The notes under the pieces are model-generated. The model ran no database searches. It was given only the letters and a program-made list of their open reading frames with translations, and was not told the origin of the DNA. Of a stretch of DNA of 64,000 bases, positions 23,301 to 33,847 are shown piece by piece. Within the stretch, counting starts at the first letter, position 1. Each line of letters opens with the position of its first letter. The position numbers and the translations under genes were made by a program. Origin of the DNA: Acanthococcus lagerstroemiae. Its lineage: Eukaryota > Arthropoda > Insecta > Hemiptera > Eriococcidae. The stretch lies in the NCBI GenBank assembly GCA_031841125.1, contig CM063106.1, positions 17,546,001 through 17,610,000 of the forward strand, in the 5' to 3' direction.

Positions 23301-26300
23301 CAATCTGGTTTCTCCGCATATAGACAACAACCTTTTCCGAGCCCATAGCCCGAGAGTGTAGCTCCGTGGCTCGATACGAATACATAAATCAAAATATGTA
23401 GCACTTATGTAGGTGTTTAGTATTTAAAACAATGGGAATGACGACACTACACCGATATAGTGACGCAAACGAAGCAATAAAACGTGAGTAAAATTAATGG
23501 TAAAAAAGAAGTTTCCAAATTGCCTTGGAAATTACATTCATGTTGATGCCCCTCACCAAGTGGATCAGTAAGATCTACTTTCTGAGTCAGTTGTTCAGTT
23601 ATAATCATAATTTAGATTAATCAATGGCCAATGGAAATATAATTTTGTTAAGCGTCAGCAAAATAAGAAAGAAAAAAATAGGTGTCCAGATGGCAGTAAC
23701 CATTTGTTTTTATCTTCGGAACTACAAAGCCTATCTGATAATAATATTATGATGAAACAGTTCGTCGTAATTGTAAGAATGGGTATAAGTACTTCATTTG
23801 GCAACGACTAAAACTGTATTTGTTTTTCTTTTCGAGAACCAGCTAATGATTTCTCAATTCTTCAAATTTTCCACGCGATAGGTCTTCCTTCACATTTATC
23901 TACTTTACCACGTAATGGTTTTTCCATTATCCAGCATCTTTTTCATTCCTATAATAATTACATCATTCCGGAAGTTTTCTTGATGTTTCTCTTATCGATA
24001 CTTCCTATGTGATTAGAAAAAGAGGCCAAGGAACTGAAGATGGGGAGGACAAACAAATTTTTCAACTAAAGCTGTCTAAATTTTGGCAGTGGAGGGAGCT
24101 AAAATTATATTTTTTATGATTTGAGTACCAAAAGCAGGTCTTCGCACTTCTGAGGGTCGATATTTTTTCAACTCGAACTATATTTTCTCAACTTTTCCCA
24201 ACCGGCTGACTTTATTAGAGAAAGGCTTCCCTTCCCAGGCGCTATACCTCTGTAGTTCAACTAAAACTGCTGCTATAGCATATCCATTATTCGAGTCTTT
24301 GAAATGTAATTGGCTAATACTTAAGGGAATGGGATGAGACACATCAGGTTCTGGCTGGCAATTTTGTACGAGAACTGCTACAGAATAGCTTAATATTACA
24401 GTTAGACTTTATTTGGCATTTTTCAGTCCGACTACATTGAATTGTACGGTTACACTGCCGAACACCACAATGTCATATCGGCGGACGGATTCCTCATATC
24501 AGTGTTCCGAATTCCGAGCGATGGATCTCCTGTTTTACTTCAGCACGGCTTAATCCTGGCATCGGAGTCGTGGGTGTTACAAGGACCGGAATACGACCTA
24601 GGTTGGTGGTTAATTTAGACAACATTTACCCCGCGAACTTTACTAGCGAAGAAATTATGTGCATTGCTTCCTGAACGGAAATATGGCAATAAATCTGCCA
24701 ATTAAATTTTGTTATTCAATAATTTCTTCATGTTTGATACTGTACAGCGTTCATCCTTGCCGACAAAGGGTACGATGTATGGATGGCAGATAATCGAGGA
24801 AATACCTACTCCCGAGCCCACCTACGACTTTCTCCAAAGAGCGCCAAATTTTGGAATTTCAGGTAATACCGCTTCAATATTGATAGAAAGACATTAATAT
24901 CTTCATTACATAAGCTCATTAAGGCCGCTTTATCGGATCACGTGATGATAATACGCACTAATTTCGAAAAAAAAACTACGCGTTATTTCGTCGTTGTTTT
25001 AAGGGCGGTGGGCACGCTATCGGCGAATGTCGGAAGTTCGGCAAAATCACATGCGCTGGACTTTGTTACAGTTTTCACGAAATGGGCTTCTACGACATGC
25101 CGGCCGTCATTGATTACATACTACAAGTTACCAACCAAGAAACGATTGACATTATCGGACACTCTATAGGAGCAACCTCGGCACTGATCATGTGTTCGAA
25201 TAGACCCGAATACAATGACAAAGTGCGATCCCTCATCGCTTTAGCACCTGGTGTTTTCTTCAACAGTTCTATCCAGTCTAATATCCAACAAATGCTGACT
25301 CGATACGGTCCTTACCTAAAGGTACAATCTACAGTATGACAGCAAACTGGAACATCGAATAACTAAAACTTCATATCATGTTACTGTACCGATGCTCTGT
25401 TGACAGTTTTTGCATTTACAACACGGCGTCAACGAATTCTTTCCCAGACATGACTTCGCGAATCGAGCGGCCAGGCGAATGTGCAGACTGGATTCGCCGT
25501 TGTACCATTTATGTTTATTTTACATGCAGAATGTTCTCGGTTTTACGAGTATTACGAAACAACATCACGTAAGCCCGATCGAAGAATCAATTAATCCAAA
25601 TAACTTGTAAAAATGATTAGATTGTGGAGAAGGGTAGAACCTTTAGAAGTTTATTTCTTAGTTTTGTCACCATAAACCATCCATCACTCTAAGCTAGTTA
25701 AGACTGAAAATCTTGAAGAATGTAATAGGATTAAGGCCGGAAACATATTTGAGCAGGAGAAAACGTAATTTTGTTGAGTAAAGGATGGTAGAATACATAA
25801 AAGGCAGCGACTTCGACTTTTTCAGGGTGCAAGGCCAGCCCTTCCTTCTATCCCCTATGAAGAGGTTACAATAATTTTCACCAATTGAACCCATTCTCAC
25901 CTCTTACTCGACAATAGGCGGATGATGACTTGCACCTCTAGTTGAGTTCAAGATAAAGATGGTAGCATTGTTGCATTTAGTGCGTTCAGAGGGTTCAGCA
26001 CTTAGTACCTACATCTACTAAGTGAAATGTGTTCAACTGAAATACATTGTAGACATGATACCACATTGGTTATACGAATTCACAGCACGTATCTCCTACA
26101 CATAATAATAATTTTACTTTCCTGGTTTATTGTTTTCCTAAACAGAAACCAGCCATAGAATTCGCGCAAGCAGTGCCACGAGGAGTTTCATACAAAACAC
26201 TGATGCATTTATCTCAGCTCAGTCACTCAGGAAAATTAAGCCAGTTCGATTACGGACCGAAAACTAATTTAGGAGTATATGGAAGCCGACATCCCCCAGA

Positions 26301-27794
26301 GTACAATCTAAGCATGGTAACAGCTCCCGTTGCGTTGCTGTTCAGTGATGGCGATGCACATATTTCTTCTCAGGTGAGTCGATGTTTACATTAGGATACA
26401 CAACGCATGAGGTAATTAACCACAAGATCACCCACAAGAAATGTAATCCGCACATTAAGCCACAATGTCACGTTGGAAAAGAGACGGATTTGGAATGACA
26501 AGAGTCAATCTTAGTTTCGACTGTATTTCAGAGTTAATAGTTTTCTCTGATTTACTATTATGTGCTCACAAATTCATCTCCTAACACAATATCCTTGGAA
26601 GGAGGGGGGGGGGTCATAAGAGGGACGACAAGGGGCGAATAAAATGGGGCAAGGTACTTCCACGAGGTAACAAATCTACTTGCACAAGAAATCGTGCCTA
26701 GTAATTTCTGGAAACATGTATATATTTCCATGATGTTTAAAATTTCCTTGATGAGAGGTCAGCACAGAACAGGAAAGGAAAAGGTATTTGCCAAAGAGGT
26801 CCAAGACCAATTCTGAGATGAAACGTTTTTCTTCTTGCAAATAAGTGTTAGTGAAAGTGAACAGAAAGGGAAAGAAATAAGTACGCCTGAGAAATAATAA
26901 GATTTCAATAGTTTTTCATAAGTCTTGTGTGGATGTGCATTTTTGGAGAATTCATGAAATGAGAGGAGGAAATGGTTCACTTGTCCCCTTCAATTGCCGG
27001 GTCTCATTTATGTGACACATGTCCTTCACTGAATTAAACAAAAGTTTCAAAATCAGAAATATATCAGGTGACTTATTCTTTTTGAAGTAGTGTATTCCTT
27101 AAAATCATGGCATTTTCTTCTGTAAGAATCTTTGGGATCCCCGGAACAATTTTCAGAATTTTCCTTGTCGATATCTTCCAAAATGTATCATTTTTATCCT
27201 GCAAAGAACCAATGGCGTTGAAAGGGCGTGCGGCCTCCACATCCTTTTTTCTTTCAAGAAACACAAGATATTGTATGAGGACAACTGAGAAATACTGAAG
27301 GTGAGATAATCCTCAAAACGCTAACATCCATGCGACACTGAAGACAATACTGTAGGGTAATTCTATCAGGAGTTAGAATTGGGAATGTACACTCAAGTGG
27401 CTCCTATCTGGTGGAACTCGGTGGGAACTATGCAGAAACGAAACACAGGAGGAAAATAACATTCGCTTACTGGTCGATTTCCCACGATCCCGTTTTCATC
27501 ATCAGGAACTTCTAAAGCGACAGTGGCGCTATCATGCTGTACACTCTCAATTCGCAGTATGCATGTTATACCTATGATTATTCCATACAATAATTGAGAA
27601 CTATTAATTTTTGGTTACAGGATGTGTTTCTCCTAAAACTCAAACTTCCGAACGTGGTCGCCAGTTATCGCATTGAAAAGCATTTATTCAATCACATGGA
27701 TTTCATTTGGGGCAATGAAGCCAAATACGAAGTATTCGATTTCGTTATGGAAATATTAGATCATCTTGACCACGAGAACCTCGATGATCCATAA
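20314..27794 (+). CDS. Acid lipase, lipase 3/lysosomal acid lipase-like
   Basis: Seven exons: 20314-20460, 24427-24601, 24748-24862, 25072-25321, 25407-25568, 26146-26373, 27621-27794. Phases agree at every junction and give 416 aa, the normal family length. Residues 1-19 ([19 protein letters not shown]) form a signal peptide. The oxyanion strand is [14 protein letters not shown]. Catalytic Ser177 lies in GHSIGA (the family usually has GHSQG or GHSMG), Asp353 in SDGDAH and His384 in [24 protein letters not shown] and [11 protein letters not shown] are typical family blocks. Predicted to be secreted or lysosomal and to hydrolyse neutral lipid esters. AATAAA overlaps the stop region (27794-27799), 210 bp from the convergent QTRT2 stop. 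Intron 1 (about 4 kb) holds decayed transposons. Family assignment is firm; the paralog is not determined. Confidence 0.93.
21790..22620 (+). pseudogene. Non-LTR retrotransposon RNase H and C-terminal remnant
   Basis: Lies in lipase intron 1, same strand. Across several frames it reads [13 protein letters not shown] (RNase H first active-site strand, D of TDGS), [49 protein letters not shown] (RNase H C-terminal WxPSHxGIxGNExAD block), then [11 protein letters not shown] and [13 protein letters not shown]. That order is typical of I/jockey-clade elements with an RNase H domain after the reverse transcriptase. Stops and frameshifts are frequent; no reverse transcriptase is visible upstream. 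Confidence 0.75.
22840..23200 (-). pseudogene. MULE-type transposase fragment
   Basis: Minus-strand frame in lipase intron 1: [20 protein letters not shown], then [20 protein letters not shown] and AEFSLHA. The 'LPxLxPxxVxDxFxxxxM ... DYxxxxYxxxxxFPPxxWAE' layout is that of MULE-like transposase C-terminal regions, which then continue with a TTNxxESFH box. Here that box is replaced by ARRGPRK, so the copy is damaged. The family call is from memory of related insect proteins. Confidence 0.4.
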
Positions 27795-28004
27795 ATAAAG
27801 CGTGTTATTGTAAAACTGAAAACCATCCATTAAACAAAATCAATAAGTTTCACAATTTACTCAACCCTGTTTTTAGTGTGTGACTGAACAATCTTAGAAC
27901 GACAATGGAAGATGAGAAGAGATGCGATTTCCTGAAGGAGACTGAGCAGACCTCATTACTGACTTCTGCTTCACTTTACGATACCTGCTCGCTTGTAATT
28001 TGTA
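27795..28004. other. Convergent 3' intergenic spacer
   Basis: Only 210 bp separate the lipase stop (+ strand) from the QTRT2 stop (- strand). The AATAAA for the lipase is at 27794-27799. No clear AATAAA was seen on the minus strand within the spacer, so the two 3' UTRs may overlap. Confidence 0.7.
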
Positions 28005-31000
28005 CTACGAACCCGTGGTTTCCTGGGAAGTACGGCGCAAATGGTCGCGTATCCTTTGAAAAAACTTCATATAGTGATGTAAATTGTGCCTGAAAAATTG
28101 AAGAATATATTTAATAAGCAGTTTTACTCCACATAGCTTTGGTAGGTAGTCCCAGACGAAAGTTACACATACAGTGTGAGCAACACGGACGCGAGCAATT
28201 CCTTGGTAGATAATAAATGATGAACATATGCTTTCGTATGTTTACGGCACGTTAAACAATCACAGCCTTCGAATAATGGACTGAAATCGTCGAAATACCT
28301 GGTGCAAACGAAACAAGACGAATTAGATGAACAAATTCAGGAGATAACAACTCGAAAAATACCACGAGAAAATTATTACTTTTTATCACGAAGGGAAACA
28401 GTATACGGGTTTTTATACGAAGTTTCTTCCACTTTTTCGAGGCAATCTCCCTGTTTTTCTACGGCAGGAATACTGTCAGCAATGATTTCGGTATTCTCAA
28501 CACATTTAGAATACAGAGAATGATTGTATAATTGAATGTTATTATCAAAACTGCGAAAAATGGAACAGTTTAATATACCGAGCCTCGTTTCGGCTCGAGC
28601 TATGAATACGGAACAGGCATTAATAATAATATACATACATACATATATAGTCGTAGAATATACGCTAGTTGTGTCATCAACAGGGACGTACCAATAGGGG
28701 GTAACTTACGACCCCCCCCCCACACACACAAAAACAACAAAAACAATCACTCTGCAGTTGGGAAAATATACCATTTCAGCCATGCAAGTTGGGAAAATCC
28801 AAGTTTTTTTTTTTATACTTGGGAATTGAGTTAAGAAGTTGGGAAAACCCAACAAGTCAGAAGGTTTTACTTCTTCTGCATCACTGATAAAAATCCAACT
28901 GGTCACTTTTTTTTTTTTTTTTTTTTTTTTTGATACTTGGGAATTGAGTTCAGAAGTTGGGAAAACACAACAAGTCAAAAGGTTTTTCTTCACTTGCATC
29001 ATTGATACTTGGAAATTTTGAGTTGAGTCAATAAAAAAAATCCAACAGGTCACAAGTTTTTCTCTTCTTTTTTGCTTTGATACTTAGGACTTGAGTTGAC
29101 AAGTTAGGAAAACCCAACGCGTCAATAGGTTTTTCTTTTTTTGTATTGATACTTGGGAATTTTGAGTTGTCAGTAGGAAAAATTCGACAGGTCAAAATAT
29201 TTTTTTACGCATTGTACAATGCCGATTATAGTAACTCATAAAATGATTACACCGATGCCAGGAACTGTAACTGTAACCGGATAGTAGTAAAGAACAATGC
29301 CAATGCGTAACTGGGTATATTGTTCGCATCAAGGCATTGACATCGGCATCCTGGCATCGTCATTTATTTCTTATCGCATTACAGGATTTTGCAGTGCTAT
29401 CCCAATAACTCACAGGATGACGTATTTTTTACTTTATCGTTCCTTATCTTCACGATGCCTACGATCTACGATGCCTGGACAATGCGTCCTCATTTCTACA
29501 ATGCCGCGGTTACAGACGATTACCGTTACCGGCTGTTACACATACACTCAGTTACACTTTTCTCGACGATTACGGACGATGCCGATTACAGACGATTCTG
29601 AGTACTGATTGATATAATTTCCTTCAATAGTTGCCGATTCTGTAACCGGTTGGTTACTTTTTAATTACTCGTGCAGGGCTCTGTTTCATATTGATACTCG
29701 AGAATTTTGAGTTGAGTCAGTAGAAAAAATCTTACAGGCCAAGTTTTTTTTTTCTTTTTTTTTTTCATTTATTTATTTGATTTGATACTTGGGAATTGAG
29801 TTGAGAAGTTGGGGAACAGTCAAAAGGTTTTTTTTTTTTTGTACTGATACTTGGGAATTTAGAGTCGAGTAAGTAAAAAAAAAAAAATTCAACAAATCAA
29901 AAGATTTTTTTTTTTGTTGTTCTGCTTTGATACTTTGGAATTGAGTTGAGAAGTTGAGAAAACCCAACAAGTCGAAAGGTTTTTCTGCTTTTGTATTGAA
30001 ACCTGGTAATTTTGAGTTGAGTCAGTAAAAAAAATCCAACCAGTCAATTTTTTTTCTCTTTTTTTGATACTTGGAAATCAGAGCCCTGCACGAGTTAGTA
30101 AAAAGTAACCGGTTACAGAATCAGCGAGTATTGAAGGAAACGATGCCAATCAGTACTCGTAATCGTCTGTAATCGTCGAGAAAAGTAATAACGGTAATTG
30201 TCTGTAACCAGCATAGTCTACGCATCGTGAAGATAAGAAACGATAATGTAAAAAATACGTCATCCTCCGAGTTATCCAAATAGCACTGCAAAATCCTGTA
30301 ACGCGATAAGAAATAAATGACGATGCCACGATGCCGATAATAAGTAACTGGGTATACTGGGTATATTATACCCAGTTACATATCGGCATCGTTCTTCTAC
30401 TACTATCCGGTTACAGTTACAGTTCCTGGCATCGTTGTAATCGTTTTATGAGTTATTATAATCGGCATTGTAGAATGCGTAACGCATCGTGTAAGCCTCT
30501 GTTGGAAATTGAGTTGAGAAGTTGGGAAAACCCAACAAGTCAAAATGTTTTTCTTCTTTTATATTGATACTTGGGAATTTGGAGTTGAGTCAGTAGGAGA
30601 AATCCAACAGGTCAAAAGTTTTTTTTTGTTTTTTTTTTTGATTTGATACTTAGGAATTGAGTTGACAAGTTGAGAAACCCCAACAAGTCAAAAGGTTTTT
30701 CTTCTTTTGCATCATTAATACTTGGAAATTTTGAGTTGTTTGTAAAAAAATTCAACAAGTCACAAGTTTTTCGCTTTTTCTTTTTGCTTTGATACTTGGG
30801 AATTGAGTTAGAAAGTTGAGAAAACCCAACAAGTCAACAGGTTTTTCTTATTTTGTATTGATACTTGGGAATTTTGAGTTGAGTTAATAGGAAAAGTCCA
30901 ACAGGTCAATTTTTTTCGATACTTGAGAATTGAGTTGAGCCAAAAACCCAACAAGTCGAAAGGTTTTTCTTCTTTGTCATCATTGATACTTGGGAATTTT

Positions 31001-33032
31001 GAGTTGAGTCAGTAGGAAAAATCCAACAGGTCACAATTTTTTTCTTTTAATACTTGGGAATTGAGTTGAGAAGTTGGGAAAACCCGACAAGCCAAAAGAC
31101 TTTTCTTCTTTTGTATTGATACTTGGGAATTTGGAATTGAGTCAGTAAAAAGTCAAAAAGTTGTTTTTTCTTTCTTTTTTTCCCTTTGATATTTTGGAAT
31201 TAAGTTTAGAAGTTGGGAAACCTCAACAAGTCAAACGGTTTTTCTCCTTTTGCATTGATACTTGGGAATTTTGAGCAAAGTCGGTTGAAAAAATTCAACA
31301 GGTCAAAAGATTTTTTGTTTTTGCTTTGGTCCGTGGGAATTCTGAGTTGAGTCAGTTGGGACTTTCCCAATTTATACCCCCACCTCTCCCCATGAAAAAC
31401 TCTTCGGTACGTCCCTGGTCATCAAGCTGCATGGCAGCTGGATACATACTAACCGTACTCACAGATTATCCACGTTGTAGTCAAAAACCAACGCACAACC
31501 GTTATCGGCCGCATGCTGTGGGAATGTAGTGTCAAACAAATCTACACCCAATTTCACCATTTTCAAAACCAATTCAGGTTCCCAAGGACCGTGAATAATT
31601 CGCACTCGTTCTTCTGGTAAAAAAGGCTAAAATTAAGAAACAATACAAGATTAGTAATTCCACTACAAACGAGTACATAAAAATCGGTTTTGAAAGAGAA
31701 ACTAAATTAGTAATAAAAATGAGCTCATTACTAAAGTATGCGAAAGAACATTTTCAACTGATTCGTGAGAAATGGTAGGCACAGTTTCGCAGTTAGTATA
31801 TAGACCGTCTATTAGATAGCCTGTTACAGGAAAATCAGCCATAAATTTGGCACATTCTTCTCGTAAACTTAAATCATAACCTCCAACGAGTGGAGCTATG
31901 AAGCCTTTATTCTTTAGAACCTGTAAAATACAGAATATAATAGAGATATTCGGTCAATTTTGTCATACCTCCAAGTTGCAAATGAAATTCTCTCACTTTA
32001 TACTTCGAAATCAAATGATAGCTATGTACTACTTACAGGCGACGACTGATGCTTTTCAAAGCAATACTTGAACATTTCTCCGGTTTCAGTAGTTGAATTG
32101 CGTAATCTTCTACAACGAGAAGTAAGGTCTGTCTCACCATCATACAATGAAACATACATATCTGGTTTACAGAGCTCCATATTCTCCATGTAACTGCACA
32201 CGTTGAAAGATTATCGTAAATAATATTAATTACATGATATATCTTTCCAGTAAACAGCAGTGAACAGACCTAGTTTTATCCATGATGACGTTACCAGAAT
32301 TCGTCCACAATGTAGCAAATCCTGTTTTGAGATGTTGGCGCCGGCCACCTCTAATGGGATTTTGTACAACACAATACGAGAAATATTCCTGTAAAAATAA
32401 AGTCTAGCTGTATTTCTCAACGTTTGAAAATGTCTCATTTTTCTGTATAGAGTAAAAGGAAGATGAGTACTCTTGTTTATAAAGATCACGAGCAATCAAT
32501 CTTTCATATCAACAACTTTTTTCAACAGTTTGAAAGCTGTAATGAGTTTTTCCATATATCATAAAATGATGTAATTCTCAGATATACTGGGACATCTTAT
32601 AATTCCGGATACGCCGGAAACCCCTGCAATTCGTAAGCAAACTAACCGGAAGCCCAACGAACGAGTGTAACGCCATACCCGATTGCTCTAGAGCTGGAAT
32701 TATCGGATACATACTGTCTAAGGAAAACTGCAGCGGTACATTCTCTGAGGTCAACAACTGCATAACCTCGTGGGTTAGATGAGGAATACATCCTCCCTGA
32801 AGTAAAAAAATTCATCTGCATTACACCCAGTCAAGTTGTTTAAGAGAGTAACAAGAATTACAGTACTGCGTAAATCAACGTGAACGTGACAACGATAAAT
32901 AACTGAGGCATTTACTTTGGTGAAGAACAAAAGATTCGGTGTTTCCAACTTGAAGGCCGGCAGTCTTTCAACATCTTGAATACATCCTAATCGACCACGG
33001 ATCTTCTTGATGTCGTGTAATTTGAATTTCAT
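28005..33032 (-). CDS. QTRT2: Queuine tRNA-ribosyltransferase accessory subunit 2
   Basis: Nine exons on the minus strand: 33032-32916, 32796-32647, 32388-32270, 32193-32037, 31920-31732, 31626-31463, 28550-28380, 28298-28173, 28089-28005. Phases agree throughout and give 425 aa (human is about 415). It starts MKFKLHDIKKIRGRLGC, with GGCIPHLTHEV, KPDMYVSLYDGETD, IAPLVGGY, GVDLFDTTFPQHAADNGCAL and SLRDKKYFDDFSPLF. Zinc ligands Cys368, Cys370, Cys373 (GCDCLTC) and His399 keep the 26-residue Cys-His spacing of tRNA-guanine transglycosylases. The known role is the non-catalytic partner of QTRT1, swapping guanine for queuine at wobble position 34 of tRNAs with GUN anticodons, on or near mitochondria. 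Intron 6 carries a 2.7-kb hAT-type element that ends 38 bp past the exon 6 donor. Confidence 0.94.
29205..29683 (-). mobile_element. Nested hAT-type MITE, inverted copy, one end lost
   Basis: This is the reverse complement of 30079-30501: it runs GCATTGTACAATGCCGATTA ... ATGCCAGGAACTGTAACTGT ... and ends CTCGTGCAGGGCTCTG. The last ~19 bp at the left end, including the TIR, are missing or replaced by T-rich array sequence. It has expanded GATGCC/GGCATCG repeats compared with the intact copy. Confidence 0.8.
30079..30501 (+). mobile_element. Nested hAT-type MITE with 8-bp TSD
   Basis: It interrupts one monomer of the surrounding array; the duplicated octamer TTGGAAAT is at 30071-30078 and 30502-30509. 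TIRs are imperfect: CAGAGCCCTGCACGAG and, from the other end, CAGAGGCTTACACGAT. The 423-bp interior has repeated GATGCC/GGCATCG and a perfect CTGGGTATA-T-TATACCCAG palindrome near 30356-30380. It is non-coding. Confidence 0.88.
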
Positions 33033-33847
33033 TTCTTACCGGCGAATAGTACAGGACGAGCAATGAGAATAGAAACAAATTCGAAATTAATATCACGAAT
33101 GAAGTCTGAAAATTTATGTAAAGTACAGATACATAAAATTTAAAGTACACGTGCAAAATCAGAACAAAATACAAGAAAGCCGATAAAAGCGTTATCACTG
33201 TTATCATTCAATCTCCGCCCTTCATCAATCATCAAACAGAAAAATACTTAGAATAGAAAAAAGGTCTTTAGTTTCTGCGAAAATTGGGGAGGCTAAGGTC
33301 CTTTTTCAGAATCTAGAATAATGCAAGAGTCAATGAGCAGGGAGCCAACATGGTTATATTATTGCTGACTAGTTTTGACATTTTATATTCTGGCGACATT
33401 GATTCTCCAGAGCGCATGCGCCCTAACGAATTCGTATTTTGGATTTGGTGATTGCTTGAAGGTTCGAAGTGGCTTGAAGATTGATATCAGTCGCCAGTTC
33501 AAATTCTCGTTTGCTTTTCTTTGTGATTTGCTGCAGTCTCCTGGTTCAAAGATTCTGTTTTGTGCTTCCCAAGTTCTAAGTTTACTGGTCAGTGAGCTAA
33601 ACTCCGCTTTCCTCGTAAGTTTTGTTGGGCGGTTCTTGCGGATGGTTGGACAAGTAAAGTCGATGCTTTACTCTTGATCTTTGTTCAGCAGTTACAAAAG
33701 CTTCTGTCGTGCTTTCAAATTAATATGTTTGTGGAGAAATACAATATTTGCTATCATCCGTTTTATTTCCCTACGATTTTCTCACAGTTTAAGAGGTAAA
33801 CCTGTGAGTGACCTGTTCGCAAGTTCCTAACGATATAAATTACGAAC
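33033..33847. promoter_or_regulatory. Shared 5' region between divergent QTRT2 and XPR1
   Basis: The start codons of QTRT2 (minus) and XPR1 (plus) are 815 bp apart, so both promoters and 5' UTRs should lie here, possibly as one bidirectional promoter. No TATA box or initiator could be assigned with confidence. Open frames in the interval show no family features. Confidence 0.4.

Larger units (their letters stand above)
28681..31417. mobile_element. 2.7-kb hAT-type non-autonomous element with internal satellite array
   Basis: The exact octamer GTCATCAA flanks it (28673-28680 and 31418-31425). The ends are CAGGGACGTACC and its perfect complement GGTACGTCCCTG. The interior is a tandem array of about 23 monomers of 65-80 bp. 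They alternate between a form reading TTGAGTTGAGAAGTTGGG, AAAACCCAACAAGTC and a form reading TTGAGTTGAGTCAGTAGG, AAAAATCCAACAGGTC; each begins GATACTTGGGAATT. Two copies of another element are nested in it. No transposase is present. It belongs to the same family as 2285-2592 and 3905-4180. It lies in QTRT2 intron 6. Confidence 0.92.

Noticed and set aside
27073..27264. Minus-strand frame ([18 protein letters not shown]...) in lipase intron 6.
   Set aside because: Not recognised, no splice partners, lies within an intron of a complete gene.
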